From: Misgurnus anguillicaudatus
Lineage: Eukaryota; Chordata; Actinopteri; Cypriniformes; Cobitidae
Assembly (NCBI RefSeq): GCF_027580225.2
Contig: NC_073355.2
Coordinates: forward strand, 24,021,501 to 24,085,500
DNA: 64,000 nt
Direction of reading: 5' to 3'
Shown here: positions 43,776 through 54,962 of the stretch, one piece after another
Layout of the letters: each line of letters starts with the position of its first letter
Numbering within the stretch: the stretch's first letter is position 1
Program-made: the position numbers and the translations under genes
Notes under the pieces: model-generated
The model's input: only the letters and a program-made list of their open reading frames with translations
Told to the model about the DNA's origin: nothing
Database searches by the model: none

Positions 43776-43859
43776 AGTATTTGCACATCTTGTAACGTCT
43801 GACATATCATTGTGATGCTTTTGACTACTGGGGTAAAGGCACACAAGTGACCGTCACAA
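43776..43859 (+). CDS. IGHJ: JH segment 1 of unit B
   Basis: Nonamer AGTATTTGC (43776-43784), 23-bp spacer, heptamer CATTGTG (43808-43814), coding 43815-43859 (AFDYWGKGTQVTVT plus one base), donor GTAAGT at 43860. Coding is identical to JH1 of unit A, but the nonamer has two changes from GGTTTTTGC. Confidence 0.92.
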
Positions 43860-45320
43860 GTAAGTAATTTACTTCTTTCACCTCTATTTGGTATTACTTA
43901 AACATTTAGTTTAAAAAGTTTAAATATATTATTGTCAGAATGAAACATTATATTTCTTTCATGTTATCCTGTTGTTTCTTATTCGTAGGAGACATTTTTT
44001 ATAGCATTGTGGCGATATTTATAAGCATCTGAAAATTTAAAAATAATGTGAATATTGTTTATTAAACATGATCAGTTAGCTTAAACTTAGTTTTCCTGTA
44101 CAACGTCGGTATCTGTTTCCTGCTGTTTTCATTATTTTGTTATTTTTATATGGGTAATATGGGTTGTTATTTTTATATGGGTTTTATATGGGTCGTGTTG
44201 TAGTAACCAAAATTTTGATTAATTTATTCGTGTTTGCTGACACAAATTTCCGCTGTTTTTCGTGACTCTGGAGACAAATATATTTTTCGTCCTTCCCAGC
44301 ACTAATTTCTATCAATGGCTTTTCGTGTCTGTGCCACGACTTTCTTTATAGTGTTATTTTATATTTTTTCTCATCATTCTTTCCTATTTTTTAAATCATT
44401 GTCGTTTGGGGTTAGATTTGGGGTTTGCGTTAGGGTGTAATTTTATGCATTGGTTTTTACATGTTTTTCGTCCGGAGTTGGGGTTAGTGTTGGGGTTTGG
44501 GTTAGGAAGTCGCAGAAAGTGATTCTTATCCAAACACCAATCAACAATGGTCAAAAAATGGGAAACAACAATGAGAAAATAACACGATAAAGTGGTGACA
44601 CAGACACGAAAAGCCATTGATAGAAATTTGTGCTGGGAAGGACGAAAAAGACATACGTCTTTAGAGTCACAAAGTCATAGAGTCTGCTTCTGTTACCCAG
44701 CTTAATTCTCTTAAAATAAATAATGAAAAACATATACTGCAATATTAAAAGAGTTTTTATTTTAAAACAGTGGGATTTGCTGTAAAAAAAACTTGCATAA
44801 ATTTTCAAGTTGAAGCAAACTTATTGTGCAAATCATTTTTACATACTATTTAAAAAAAATCTTGTTTTATTATTTACAGAAACTCATGAAAACCAATTAA
44901 AATTGCTTTACTTAATTTAATAGGCCAAAGCATCTAAAAAATAAAATATTAAGTTCAAATGACTTGCACAATAAGTTTGCTTTAACTTAAAAATGTAAAG
45001 GGAGCTAATAAATTTACACTCTTAAAAAATGTTCAATACATTAAATCAAAAAGGGACAAACACAGCAAATGGGTTCAATCCCCCCACAAAAAATATATCT
45101 GACCCAACATTGGGTTAAAACAACCCATCATTTTGGATTGTAACAAATGGGTTTAGTTTGTCCATTTTCACCCAAGGCTGGGTTAAAAATAATGCAGCAT
45201 TCTTAAAAATGTTTTTTCAAAAGCTAAAATACAATTTTAGTTTTAGTTGCTTTAGTTCAGTTCTCAAAGCTCGTTTTCTCTGTCCTCAATGAGGCTAATA
45301 GGCTTAAATACTAAGAACTA
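43860..45320. other. JH1-JH2 spacer of unit B, with a MITE
   Basis: Holds an inverted-repeat MITE at about 44,262-44,670 (GTGACTCTGGAGAC at the left, with TTAGAGTCAC at the right, and CAATGGCTTTTCGTGTCTGT pairing with its inverted copy). It also holds repeats around AACCCATCATTTTGG at 45,060-45,200. No coding region. Confidence 0.55.
44262..44670. mobile_element. Long-TIR MITE in the unit B J cluster
   Basis: The two arms match inverted over about 70-80 bp, for example TTTCTATCAATGGCTTTTCG and CGAAAAGCCATTGATAGAAA. The middle has repeated GGGTTAG-type units. No transposase. It is absent from the equivalent place in unit A. Confidence 0.78.
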
Positions 45321-45409
45321 GGCTTATGTGCAGTAGCTTTAAACTACTGTATATCACTGTGATGGTTATTTTGACTACTGGGGTAAAGGCACACAAGTGA
45401 CCGTCACAA
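45321..45409 (+). CDS. IGHJ: JH segment 2 of unit B
   Basis: Heptamer CACTGTG (45355-45361), coding 45362-45409 (GYFDYWGKGTQVTVT plus one base), donor GTAAGT at 45410. The nonamer is GGCTTATGT at 45321-45329 if a 25-bp spacer is allowed, otherwise poor. It matches unit A JH2 apart from G for S at the first codon. Confidence 0.9.
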
Positions 45410-46958
45410 GTAAGTCCCTTTATCCATAATTAATGTGATTTTGTGTTTCTATTTATCTTTTTGTTAACAATTATATGAAATAATTATGATAATCTAATAT
45501 ATAATGATGATTTATGTATTATAATGTATAAATGTATTAATGTGATTTTGTGTTTCTATTTATCTTTGTGTTAACAATAATATGAAATAATTATGATAAT
45601 AGCTATATAATAGTAATATAAATGCTAGTAATATAAACGCTAGCTAATCATTCGTACTACTGTATGTTTGTTTTTTGCGATATTTCACAAGATACATGTT
45701 TAACAGTAAAGGTTTATTTCACAAAAGCTTTTTGCATACATTTAGTTTAGTATTCCAACCTCAAAGCGTGTTAATGTTATAATGTAGATGATGAAGTCTT
45801 TCAATACTAATTGAAAATTATTTAATCCTTAAACATTTTCACATGACAAAACAGTATATTCTCTGACCAAAAGCATGTTTTAATTCTAAGTACATGTTGT
45901 AGAAAGTAAAGCTTAATACAATACATTTTTGAATTTGAAAATATATTTAGTTTTAACCTTCATATTTCAACTTATATTTCAATTTATATTGTAGGGCAAT
46001 CAAATACATTTCTAATACTACAATAGCCATTTAGGCTAATAAAAACAAGTGCATAATATTACATATTATGCCATGATTTAAATATAATGTTGCAATTTTG
46101 TTTTGGTTTTTCTTTAATGGTTTTTTTTTCTTGCTGGATGGCGCTGTATTAAAACACATTCTTTTCAAACATATGAGTTTTGCAGGACAGACAACAAATA
46201 AAGTTTTTCTTGAAATTGAATTTATTGGACTGAAATATATGAAGAGCAAAATGTATTTTTAAATGCTCTAAAGTTGTTATTAACATTATATACACAAAAA
46301 GTGGCCGAATAATATATTGGTAGAAAATATATTTACATAAATACATTTCGAGATATACTTTTGAATGTTTTTGTATATTTTGAAATATATTTATGAATAT
46401 GTTTGAAACTATATATTGTCATAGGGTACATCGCATGGAAAGTATTTTCGTCAGCCTATAAATTCCAATATTAAAAAACGTAACTTGCAAGTGTGGTTCT
46501 ATTTATTAACATTAGTTATCTACATGTGTTGATGTAAACCAACAACCAGCAATGCTTTTACAGGATTTAATCTTAGTTACAGTTCTTATAATGTTCTTAA
46601 GCAGAGAACCACTTTGATAAAGGAGGTAAATCACCAGCTGAATAAATAGAATGAAATAGAATTGTGTTCTGCTGAACACAAAGGAAAAAAATACGACATG
46701 AGGGTAAACAAATGATGACAGAATTTTCATTTTTGGATAAACTATCCCTTTATTAAAATAAGCATAATATTTTATCATTATTCAATGCACAATTAGCTAA
46801 CATGAATGAGCCTGCAATTTGTATTATGTTCAATTGTACCCAACCAAAGGTTGAAACAACCCAGCCTTTTTATTAGAGTAGCTATATATTTTCAAGATTT
46901 TGACAGGTTGGATTCAGTAATGTCTGTGTGTAATAAACTGTGGTTTGTTTCTTTTTAG
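45410..46958. other. J-C intron of unit B, no gene seen
   Basis: AT-rich and largely paralogous to 13,211-15,673. A partial copy of the fish repeat with ATTTTCATTTTTGGATAAAC lies near 46,670-46,755. No coding region. Confidence 0.5.
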
Positions 46959-47504
46959 GTACTAAACCTAAAAAACCTGTACTGTTCAGGATGTCTGGGT
47001 GTACTACTTCAGCGAACCAAACACATGGCTGTCTGGCCTCTGAATATTCCCCCGGCACACCACTCAGTTTCAAATGGACTGATCAAAATGGAAACGCCCT
47101 GACTGACTTTGTTGAACACCCTGCAGTAGAAAGGAATGGAACATCACTGAAAATTAGTCACATCACTGTTACAGGAAATCAATTAGGTAAAAACATTACA
47201 TGTAAAGTAGTCATAGACCAAGCACCAACCCTGAGCCTGGTCCCTGTAATAACTCAGATAAGTACATCTGTCATGTGTGTTATTGAGGACTTCCACCCCA
47301 AACCCATCACTGTACAATTGAAGCAAAATAAAACCAATATTCAGCAACTAACAACACTGGATTACACTCAGGATGAAGATACGGGTCTTTACACAGCACT
47401 GACTCTTTATACAGTAAGCAGTGAATCATGGAACAAACATACTGAATACACCTGTGAGGTCACGCACATGGGCCAAGTGACACAGGAGACAAAAAACTTC
47501 AAAG
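46959..47504 (+). CDS. ighz: Fused CH1-CH2 exon of unit B heavy chain
   Basis: A single 546-nt exon (acceptor TTTCTTTTTAG, donor GTAAAT at 47505), phase 1 at both ends. It encodes CH1 (TKPKKPVLFRMSGCT, THGCLASEYSP, FKWTDQNGN, NITCKVV) and CH2 (APTLSLVPVITQ, VMCVIEDFHPKP, YTCEVTHMG) without an intron. In unit A a 152-nt intron lies between them. At the junction CKVV-IDQAPT replaces CQAV, about ten residues of the last strand of CH1, and VIAQAPT. Both disulfide pairs survive. The second domain reads VQLKQN where unit A has VQWMEN, so its core tryptophan is lost. Open throughout. Confidence 0.92.
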
Positions 47505-47629
47505 GTAAATATTTATATTGTATGACAGCTCACTTGCTATCTTTCCCAAATGTCACCAACCTAATCCCAATGTATGTCCATAAATAACACCATTCTGACA
47601 TTAAAACATTTTCTCCCACTCCTCTGTAG

Positions 47630-47932
47630 CTACGTTAGAGCTGACCCTGAAGCCACCAATACAGAGAGATATATTCCTCTTCGGTGATGTGATCTTGCAG
47701 GCTGTTGTTTTTGGAAATGAATACAAAGCAGTGGAAGATGCCTCATTGTCATGCAAAGTGGAAAATGAAGCTTTAACCTTAAATAAAGTTGAAATACAAT
47801 CACAAGACAATTCACAGTTTCAGATAATCTACAATGTCACTGTTAATAGAGATAAATGGTTTGCTGGTAATATGGTCACCTGTACTATCAGTGACAAAAA
47901 CATAAAGCAGGAGATCCATTTTTATAAAGGAG
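47630..47932 (+). CDS. ighz: IgZ/IgT-type CH3 exon, unit B
   Basis: 303 nt, same phase and length as unit A. Acceptor CCTCTGTAG, donor GTAAGT at 47933. Cysteines in ASLSCKV and MVTCTIS. As in unit A, no core tryptophan after the first cysteine. Close to its unit A copy except for a few substitutions around EIQSQDNSQFQ. Confidence 0.9.
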
Positions 47933-48027
47933 GTAAGTCAACAATTGAATTATTAAAATCTTGTGATTGACTATGCCATCTGTACTTGAATTATTTAATG
48001 ATTCATTATCTCGTCTTTCAAATTCAG

Positions 48028-48383
48028 ATTCAAAGAAACCCAGTGTTGTCATTTATGAACAACAAAGTAAAAACACAAAAAGTTCACACATCTCTCTGGT
48101 ATGTGAGGTCAGCAGCCCTCAACTTGGTGATGTTTATATTATGTGGAAAGTAGATAATGGAAAATATGAGGAGGGTTATACCAGTGCTCCAATCCGTCAG
48201 AAGAACTCCACATCTGTCATCAGCTTATTTGAAGTGTCTGATAAACAATACAAAGAATCTACGATCTCGTGTGCAGTCGTGCATGCCAACATGGAGAATA
48301 CAAGATCACCATTAATTAAGCCAGCAAGCAAAAGTAAACCGTCATGTCATCCTTGCCCTGCTTGCCCTGCTGATTATATTTAA
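48028..48383 (+). CDS. ighz: IgZ/IgT-type CH4 exon with secretory tail, unit B
   Basis: Acceptor AAATTCAG. LVCEVSS, YIMWKVDN and TISCAVVHAN mark the Ig fold. The tail is SCHPCPACPADYI then stop 48381-48383. The cryptic donor AAAA/GTAAAC at 48334 again fits TM1 at 49,317 in phase 1. AATAAA at 48573-48578 can end the secreted transcript. Nearly identical to unit A. Confidence 0.92.
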
Positions 48384-49316
48384 TGATATTTTCAATGTGA
48401 TTATGTTTTTATCTCACTTAAATGATCTGACATGCTTTTGTCCTGTTGCTCTTATTATGTTACAGTATGTACTTTTGATCTTTTGTTATGTGTTTTGTTC
48501 TTCATGTCTGTATCACTGTACTGCATGGGTCAAACACCAACGCTACACCAAAAATATGTCAGGTCAATTTATAATAAATATAACACAAAAATATTTTAAA
48601 CTTTTCAAAGCAAAGATTTATGATGACCTATGTGAATTTGTGATACCGTGTTTGTTATGCTGATTCATGTTTTGTCCTGTATTTATTGTTGTGTCATTGT
48701 TTATTTGAATGCATTCTAATGTTGTCGTTTTCATACTCACTGAAACCTGAGATGCTTTTTACACTAAAACACTTTCTGGCAGATATGTGTTTTAATGTTG
48801 ATTGTTTCTTTCTGTTTGGTCTTCTATTACATTTCTACTAATAAATCTGTGTTTGCATGATTAGTCCAGCATTTATTAGAGGTCTGACAATGTATGCATG
48901 GTTCCTCTCAAAGCCATATGTTTAATCTGGAAAGACAGCACAGATAGTAATGCCACTTATATACTGACATTTACAAAACACATAGCGTAAAGGTGTGTGA
49001 GGATGTGTAATTTTACACTGTAACTTTAATTAACCTTAAAAATGTTTGTTTTTATAACTAATTCACATGTAAAGGTTAGGCTGTTGCACTATGACCAAAT
49101 GTGTTACATGAGGACACTGGTCTTGGTATTTTGATATTTCATCTGCACATTCAAAATGAAAATAAGTACATTTAGTGGCAGCTGTGTGTTAATGTAACAC
49201 AACAAGGTTTAGTAAAAGTTATTGAGTTTAAAGTGGTAACTCCGTTGTATGATATGTGTATTAGACACTATGTGTAATGTACATACTGTTCACATGCATT
49301 TATGTGTTTTTCTTAG
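48384..49316. other. CH4-TM1 intron, unit B
   Basis: Paralogous to 17,291-18,184. No coding region. Confidence 0.65.
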
Positions 49317-49471
49317 ATGAGCCTCCAGAACCCGAGACAGGCAACGCATTGCACTGTAATGAAACTGTTTTGGAAGAGGATGAGTTCAGAAGTCTCTGGT
49401 CTACTGCAACCTCATTCATCTTCCTCTTCCTCTTTTCTCTGACCTACAGCGCTCTCATCAGCCTGTCTAAG
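49317..49471 (+). CDS. ighz: TM1 membrane exon, unit B
   Basis: 155 nt, acceptor GTTTTTCTTAG, donor GTAATC at 49472. Encodes EPPEPETGNALHCNETV, then SFIFLFLFSLTYSALISL. Intact reading, same phase as unit A. Its TM2 partner is 5.5 kb away instead of about 0.46 kb. Confidence 0.92.
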
Positions 49472-49609
49472 GTAATCTGTCAAATATTATTAAATAAAGT
49501 ACAGAACATTTCAACTGAAGAAGATCCACTCTGGATTACTGTTACTGTTGTACAACCCAACAAGAAATAGCCATAATTTCACCGTCTCTGTTAATAGACC
49601 CGGTGTAAC

Positions 49610-50427
49610 CACTGATCTATATAAATGACTGGATTGCGCATAGAACGCTTGACTTAACTGCGTGAGGTGAAGCCAGCGCAGAGTTCGAGCCGCCATCTTG
49701 GTATACTGTACCCAACCGGCAGAGAGCGTCATTGACTTCCATTCAAAATCATGATCAAAATTTACCCCCTTTACAGCATATCAGTTACACAAGGTTAATT
49801 TTTATGATATGTGTACGTTAATTATTTGTTAATTCTGGTGTTATTTGCAATGTTTATGTTTTAATTGGGCAGGATAATGGATTTATAAAAAACCGTTAAT
49901 GTGAGTGTGTCTGTTGCATTTGTTAATGACACGGGTATAAATAAAGTTTTTTCTGACATTCAGCTACACTGTGACGGTCAGCGTTATTTATTTAAATAAG
50001 TTTAGGTAACTTGTAAGTTTAGATAACATAATTACAAAACTAGCAAATTATTGCATGCACATACGGTACAAAGCATGATTATTTATTTAGATTTCAGTAT
50101 GAGCACGTTTATTGTCATTAATACTAAATATGCTGCGGTCTGTCTGCTGATCTGATACTGTAATGAAGATGAATGTATAATAACTGATTAAAACGCAAAA
50201 TGTACAACTTTCAGTAAATAACTATTTACATGCTTTGGACGTTTGTGTTGTAATAATGTACAGGGTAACTTCACATATAAAAATGAATACGAGTAAAGTG
50301 ATGTTTTATCATTAAAATCTGATAACGTCCATTGATTTAATAGAACGTTTGGGTATACCAACATGGCGGGGCGGTGGCTTCGCAAGTGTGACGTCATGCG
50401 CAATCCAGTCATTTATATAGATCAGTG
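49610..50427. mobile_element. hAT-like element in the unit B TM1-TM2 intron
   Basis: 818 bp with inverted ends CACTGATCTATATAAATGAC and GTCATTTATATAGATCAGTG (about 33 bp match). Identical 8-bp repeats GGTGTAAC at 49602-49609 and 50428-50435 flank it. There is no transposase. The 8-bp duplication suggests hAT, although the CACTG terminus is not the usual hAT end. Confidence 0.88.
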
Positions 50428-51022
50428 GGTGTAACCCACTTCTAGCCATGTCGTTTTTATCTAAATCATTTGTGAGATCTAGGAAATTCCTCCATGCAGG
50501 CAAAATCAACAATGATTACATGGTGTGAAAATAATTGGAAAAAACAAATTCCAAGTCCAGGCACTCAGTAGGATGCAAAAGTTAAAAAGCCTTTATTAAT
50601 ATTCAAGGGCTAAAACATTAAAACACCAACGCGTATCGGCCCAATGGCCTTCATCAGGGTGTTGGTAACAAACAGACGGATTCACACACCACTTGTAGTT
50701 GTGTTGATTTCGGGTGTGCCACTCTAACACTTGCAACAAAATTTTTGGCCACTGGAGGCAATAGTTCAAATATTGTCTAGTATCAAAGGTGAAACCATAC
50801 AAATACAAGACAAAGTAAAAAACTCCAAGTGGAAAGATACAGACATCTAGTGTACTCCACACAATATATCACAAAAATCAATAAATGTGAATAGGCTAAT
50901 TACCCATCATGATTCTAAATTGTTATAAAACAGCATGAGGGAAAAAATATATATAATATAATGCATAGCATTCAAAGTAAACATCCATACAACAATACAC
51001 TGTCCCTATTGAGATACAACAA

Positions 51023-52054
51023 TTACAAAAAAGGTGAGAGGTCAAAATCTTCATTGAGACCTGGATGATCAGTGGCCCTCAAGGAATAAATCCAGTATGT
51101 CTCCCTTTGTTTAAGGCGTTTAATTATATCCCCACCCCTGGAATCAAGGCGAATAGCCTCAATGCCAATTACTCGTAAGGTCGAATCCCTCCCATGCTTT
51201 GCGTCTATATAATGTTTGGCCATAGGATAATTCACATTTCCAGTCCGGATGGCATACCTATGTTCAGCTATCCTGTCTCTTAGTCTCCTTTTAGTGAGAC
51301 CTACATAAAAACAGCCACAAGTACACTCTAAACGATAGACAACATGAGTAGTATTGCAATTTATAAAGCTATTGACAGTATAGATCTTATTACTGAAAAC
51401 ATCCTTAAATTTGTCAGTTTTAGCCATATTTACACAATAATTGCAATTACCACAAGGAAAGTTTCCCTTGGGTTGTCGAAGCCAAGTGTCACGCTTAGGA
51501 GCAGGGAGGTAACTTCTTACTAACTTGTCTTTAATTGTGGGGGCCCTCTTAAAGCTGATCCTAGGGGGTTCAGGAAAAATTTTTCGTAAAGTTGGGTCAC
51601 ATTCAATAATGTTCCAGTTTTTCTTTATAATGTGTTTAATCTGAACGGCCTCCTTACTGTAAGAAGTGACAAAACAAGGTTTCTGAGTTGACACTCCTTT
51701 GGGTCTAGACTGAAGCAGGCTCTTCCTTTTAAGTGACTGAGCTCTATTATGAGCTTGAAGGAGAGTTTTAGTTTGATATCCTCTTTGTCGAAAACGCTGC
51801 TGCATATCAATAGATTGATTTTGAAAATCCTGATCTGAATCACATATGCGCCTTAGTCTCTGGATCTGTCCAAAGGGTATGTTGTCAATGAGCCATGGAG
51901 GATGAAAGCTATTTGCATGCAACAAGGTATTACGATCTGTTGCCTTTCTAAAAAATAGATGTGTGTAAGAATCCCTCATTATCTTTAGAAATTCGTAGAT
52001 CCAGAAAGGTGATGGCATGTAAATCATAATCCAGACTAAATTTAAGGTTCTCAT
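51023..52054 (-). pseudogene. Penelope-like element: RT C-terminus and GIY-YIG endonuclease
   Basis: 343-residue frame. The N-terminal part continues the RT. It then has a CGNCNYC cysteine motif and the GIY-YIG endonuclease (residues about 240-343: FYVGLTKRRLRDRIAEH), which nicks target DNA for reverse transcription. The endonuclease frame looks intact, but it is separated from the RT frames upstream by shifts. Confidence 0.88.
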
Positions 52055-52433
52055 TTAAGCTGTTTACATACACATGAAAGTCTACAAGTTCTTTTTCTGA
52101 GCCTGAGAACATCAAGATCACATCATCAATATATCTACCCCACCACAAGATTTTGTCTTTAAAAGGGTTATCTTGGGAAAATATATAGCGCTCCTCCCAC
52201 AAGCCTAAAAACAGATTAGCATAATTGGGAGCAAAACAAGCACCCATTGCAGTCCCTTTTTCTTGTCTGTACAATTTATCTTGAAAGAGGAAGATGTTGT
52301 TCTTTAAAGTCCACTCAGTAAGTTGCACTATAAAATCACTGGGAGGCATCAAGTGTTCAGGTCTGGATGAGAGATAGTGTTTTAAAGCCTCTAGACCCTC
52401 ATCATGTACAATGTTACTATATAGACTCCACAT
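51948..52433 (-). pseudogene. Penelope-like element: RT middle part
   Basis: 161-residue frame containing GTAMGACFAPNYANLFLG (motif B) and WWGRYIDDVILMF (motif C with the two aspartates). It is joined to neighbouring frames only by frameshifts. Confidence 0.85.
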
Positions 52434-53223
52434 CCATTGTAGCCATAATACAAGAACCTATGTTACCTATTTGCTCAATTTTCTTTAAAACCTGTGTAGT
52501 ATCTTGAATATAAGAAGGCAACTCTGCAACAAATGGCTTGATGAAATGATCCACAAATTTAGAAGCAGGTTCTGTTATTGAATCATTTCCGCTGATTATT
52601 GGTCTACCAGGTGGATTTTCCAAATCCTTGTAGACTTTGGGGAGCATATAAAAAGAAGAATAGCGTGGGTGTTGACAGAGCAAAAACTCATATTCTTTCT
52701 TAGTAATCCAGTCATGTGATTTTGCCTCATCAAGCAATTGTCCCAGCTCTTTTCTCATGGTGTCCATTGGATTGGATGAGGGCTTTGAGTAGTACTTAGT
52801 ATTGTCTAGTTGGCGAAGAGCTTCACTAATATACTTCTTCTTGTCCCACACACAGACAGCACCACCCTTATCAGCACTTTTAATGATTATATCATCTCTC
52901 TCCGAAAGCCATTTAAGTGCTTGAGATTCATTTTTGGTGAGATTTTGATGTGTGGTCTTGTTTTGTTTACTGTAAAGCTTTTCTACTTCATAGGATACCT
53001 TTTTAGTGAAAGTAGTCAATGTGGGGTTTGTAATACAAGGTGAAAAGGTAGACTTAGGCCGAAAAGGAGAGTTTACCGTAGTGGTTGAGTAGGTAGACAT
53101 ACCCTGTGGACTCTGGGAGTACCAGGCCTTCAAATGTAAACTCCTATAGAATCGATAGAGGTCCACTTTGGTGTCAAATGGTCTTCCGGAGTATGTAGGA
53201 GAAAAAGAGAGACCCTTGGACAA
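52417..53223 (-). pseudogene. Penelope-like element: RT N-terminal part
   Basis: 268-residue frame with DDIIIKSADKGGAVCVWDKK, YMLPKVYKD and GRPIISGND, and the start of motif A (ATMDVES), after which the frame shifts. Upstream sequence runs to the inverted junction near 53,400. Confidence 0.85.
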
Positions 53224-53404
53224 AACAGAAATGCAGTCATCAGAGAGGGGAAGGTCTGAGATATTGATTACTACCGATGCTTCAACCGGCTCCTTGTGAT
53301 TGGTGGTTCCCGAGAGTTGGTTCCTCCGCTTTCCACCCCTCCGCGTTTTCCTCTTCCTCTTTTGTGAGGTTGGTTGTACTGTCTGGGGCGAGATTCCAAT
53401 TCCA

Positions 53405-53906
53405 GTTAGTAAGAAGTTACCTCCCTGCTCCTAAGCGTGACACTTGGCTTCGACAACCCAAGGGAAACTTTCCTTGTGGTAATTGCAATTATTGTGTAAA
53501 TATGGCTAAAACTGACAAATTTAAGGATGTTTTCAGTAATAAGATCTATACTGTCAATAGCTTTATAAATTGCAATACTACTCATGTTGTCTATCGTTTA
53601 GAGTGTACTTGTGGCTGTTTTTATGTAGGTCTCACTAAAAGGAGACTAAGAGACAGGATAGCTGAACATAGGTATGCCATCCGGACTGGAAATGTGAATT
53701 ATCCTATGGCCAAACATTATATAGACGCAAAGCAGGGGAGGGATTCGACCTTACGAGTAATTGGCATTGAGGCTATTCGCCTTGATTCCAGGGGTGGGGA
53801 TATAATTAAACGCTTTAAACAAAGGGAGACATACTGGATTTATTCCTTGAGGGCCACTGATCATCCAGGTCTCAATGAAGATTTTGACCTCTCACCTTTT
53901 TTGTAA
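53405..53906 (+). pseudogene. Second, inverted partial GIY-YIG endonuclease copy
   Basis: Encodes the same LVRSYLPAPKRDTW to DFDLSPFL block as the minus-strand copy, with very few changes (AKQGRD versus AKHGRD; KRFKQRE versus KRLKQRE). The RT part is absent. The apparent start at 53,277 uses antisense sequence of the other copy and is not meaningful. Confidence 0.85.
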
Positions 53907-54587
53907 TTGTGGTATCTTAATAGGGACAGTGTATTGTTGTATGGATGTTTACTTTGAATGCCATGCATTATATTATATATATTTTTTCCCTCATGCTGTT
54001 TTAGAACAATTTAGAATCATGATGGGTAATTAGCCTATTCACATTTATTGATTTTTGTGATATATTGTGTGGAGTACACTAGATGTCTGTATCTTTCCAC
54101 TTGGAGTTTTTTACTTTGTCTTGTATTTGTATGGTTTCACCTTTGATACTAGACAGTATTTGAACTATTGCCTCCAGTGGCCAAAAATTGTATTGCAAGT
54201 GTTAGAGTGGCACACCTGAAATCAATACAATTATAAGTGGTGTGTGAATCTGTCTGTTTGTTACCAACACCCTGATGAAGGCCATTGGGCCGATACGCGT
54301 TGGTGTTTTAATGTTTTAGCCCTTGAATATTAATAAAGGCTTTTTAACTTTTGCATCCTACTGAGTGCCTGGACTTGGAATTTGTTTTTTCCAATTATTT
54401 TTACAACATTTACCCTTCCAAGAGCACCAGAGGATACAAGGGATACCAGCAGCGCTCCAGTTCCCCTTTGTTTAATGATTACATGGTGTTTGTTTTCATT
54501 TATTAATTTTTTTTGTGGTTATGGTTACACATCTATTACATTTTCACTGACAGCCCAGAGTTTGCCTTGTTTTAGTCTACACATCTG

Positions 54588-54807
54588 GGGCCGGTTGCAT
54601 AAACATAGCCGTGACATTAAGACTGCGTCTTAAGAATGATTCTGACTAACTAGCAATTAGTTAGGGCTAATCAGTCTTATTATTTGGATTTAAATTAGAC
54701 CAATCTACCTTTCTATGTAACATACTTAAAACAGTTATGATCAGTCTTAAAGAAAAAAAATCATGACTAACTTTAAAGACTAGTCTTAAAGTTTTATGCA
54801 ACCGGGC
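54588..54807. mobile_element. Small MITE in the TM1-TM2 intron of unit B
   Basis: Ends GGGGCCGGTTGCATAAAC and GTTTTATGCAACCGGGC are inverted. The inside has ACTAACTAGCAATTAGTTAG and repeated AGTCTTAAAG. The equivalent point in unit A (about 18,660-18,680) lacks it. Confidence 0.8.
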
Positions 54808-54950
54808 ACTGGGCTGTGTTTGGATGGCTAGACATCTTTTAAACACAAAATCGCTTGCTGGGACTGTACAAGTAATATCCTGGGTTTTTATGCATCTGAA
54901 GTGTGTTTGTTTATTTTTAATGATTATAATTGTTGTCTGATTTTTTTTAG

Positions 54951-54962
54951 ATGAAGCAGTGA
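54951..54962 (+). CDS. ighz: TM2 membrane exon (last residues), unit B
   Basis: ATG AAG CAG TGA after acceptor TTTTTTTTAG, as in unit A. Use depends on splicing out the 5.5-kb intron. Confidence 0.78.
   Translation: MKQ

Larger units (their letters stand above)
50527..54473. mobile_element. Penelope-like element in head-to-head inverted arrangement
   Basis: Flanked by a 16-bp duplication AATGATTACATGGTGT (50511-50526 and 54474-54489). A minus-strand copy (51,023-53,400) carries RT and GIY-YIG endonuclease. A plus-strand partial copy (about 53,405-54,400) repeats the endonuclease and 3' end. The two arms, about 1 kb each, are nearly identical and face each other. The ends carry AATATTCAAGGGCTAAAACA and its inverse. 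It inserted once, in the TM1-TM2 intron. Confidence 0.92.

Noticed and set aside
53277..53404. Start of the 209-codon plus-strand frame at 53,277
   Set aside because: The first part is antisense to the Penelope 5' region. Only the part from about 53,405 matches the endonuclease.
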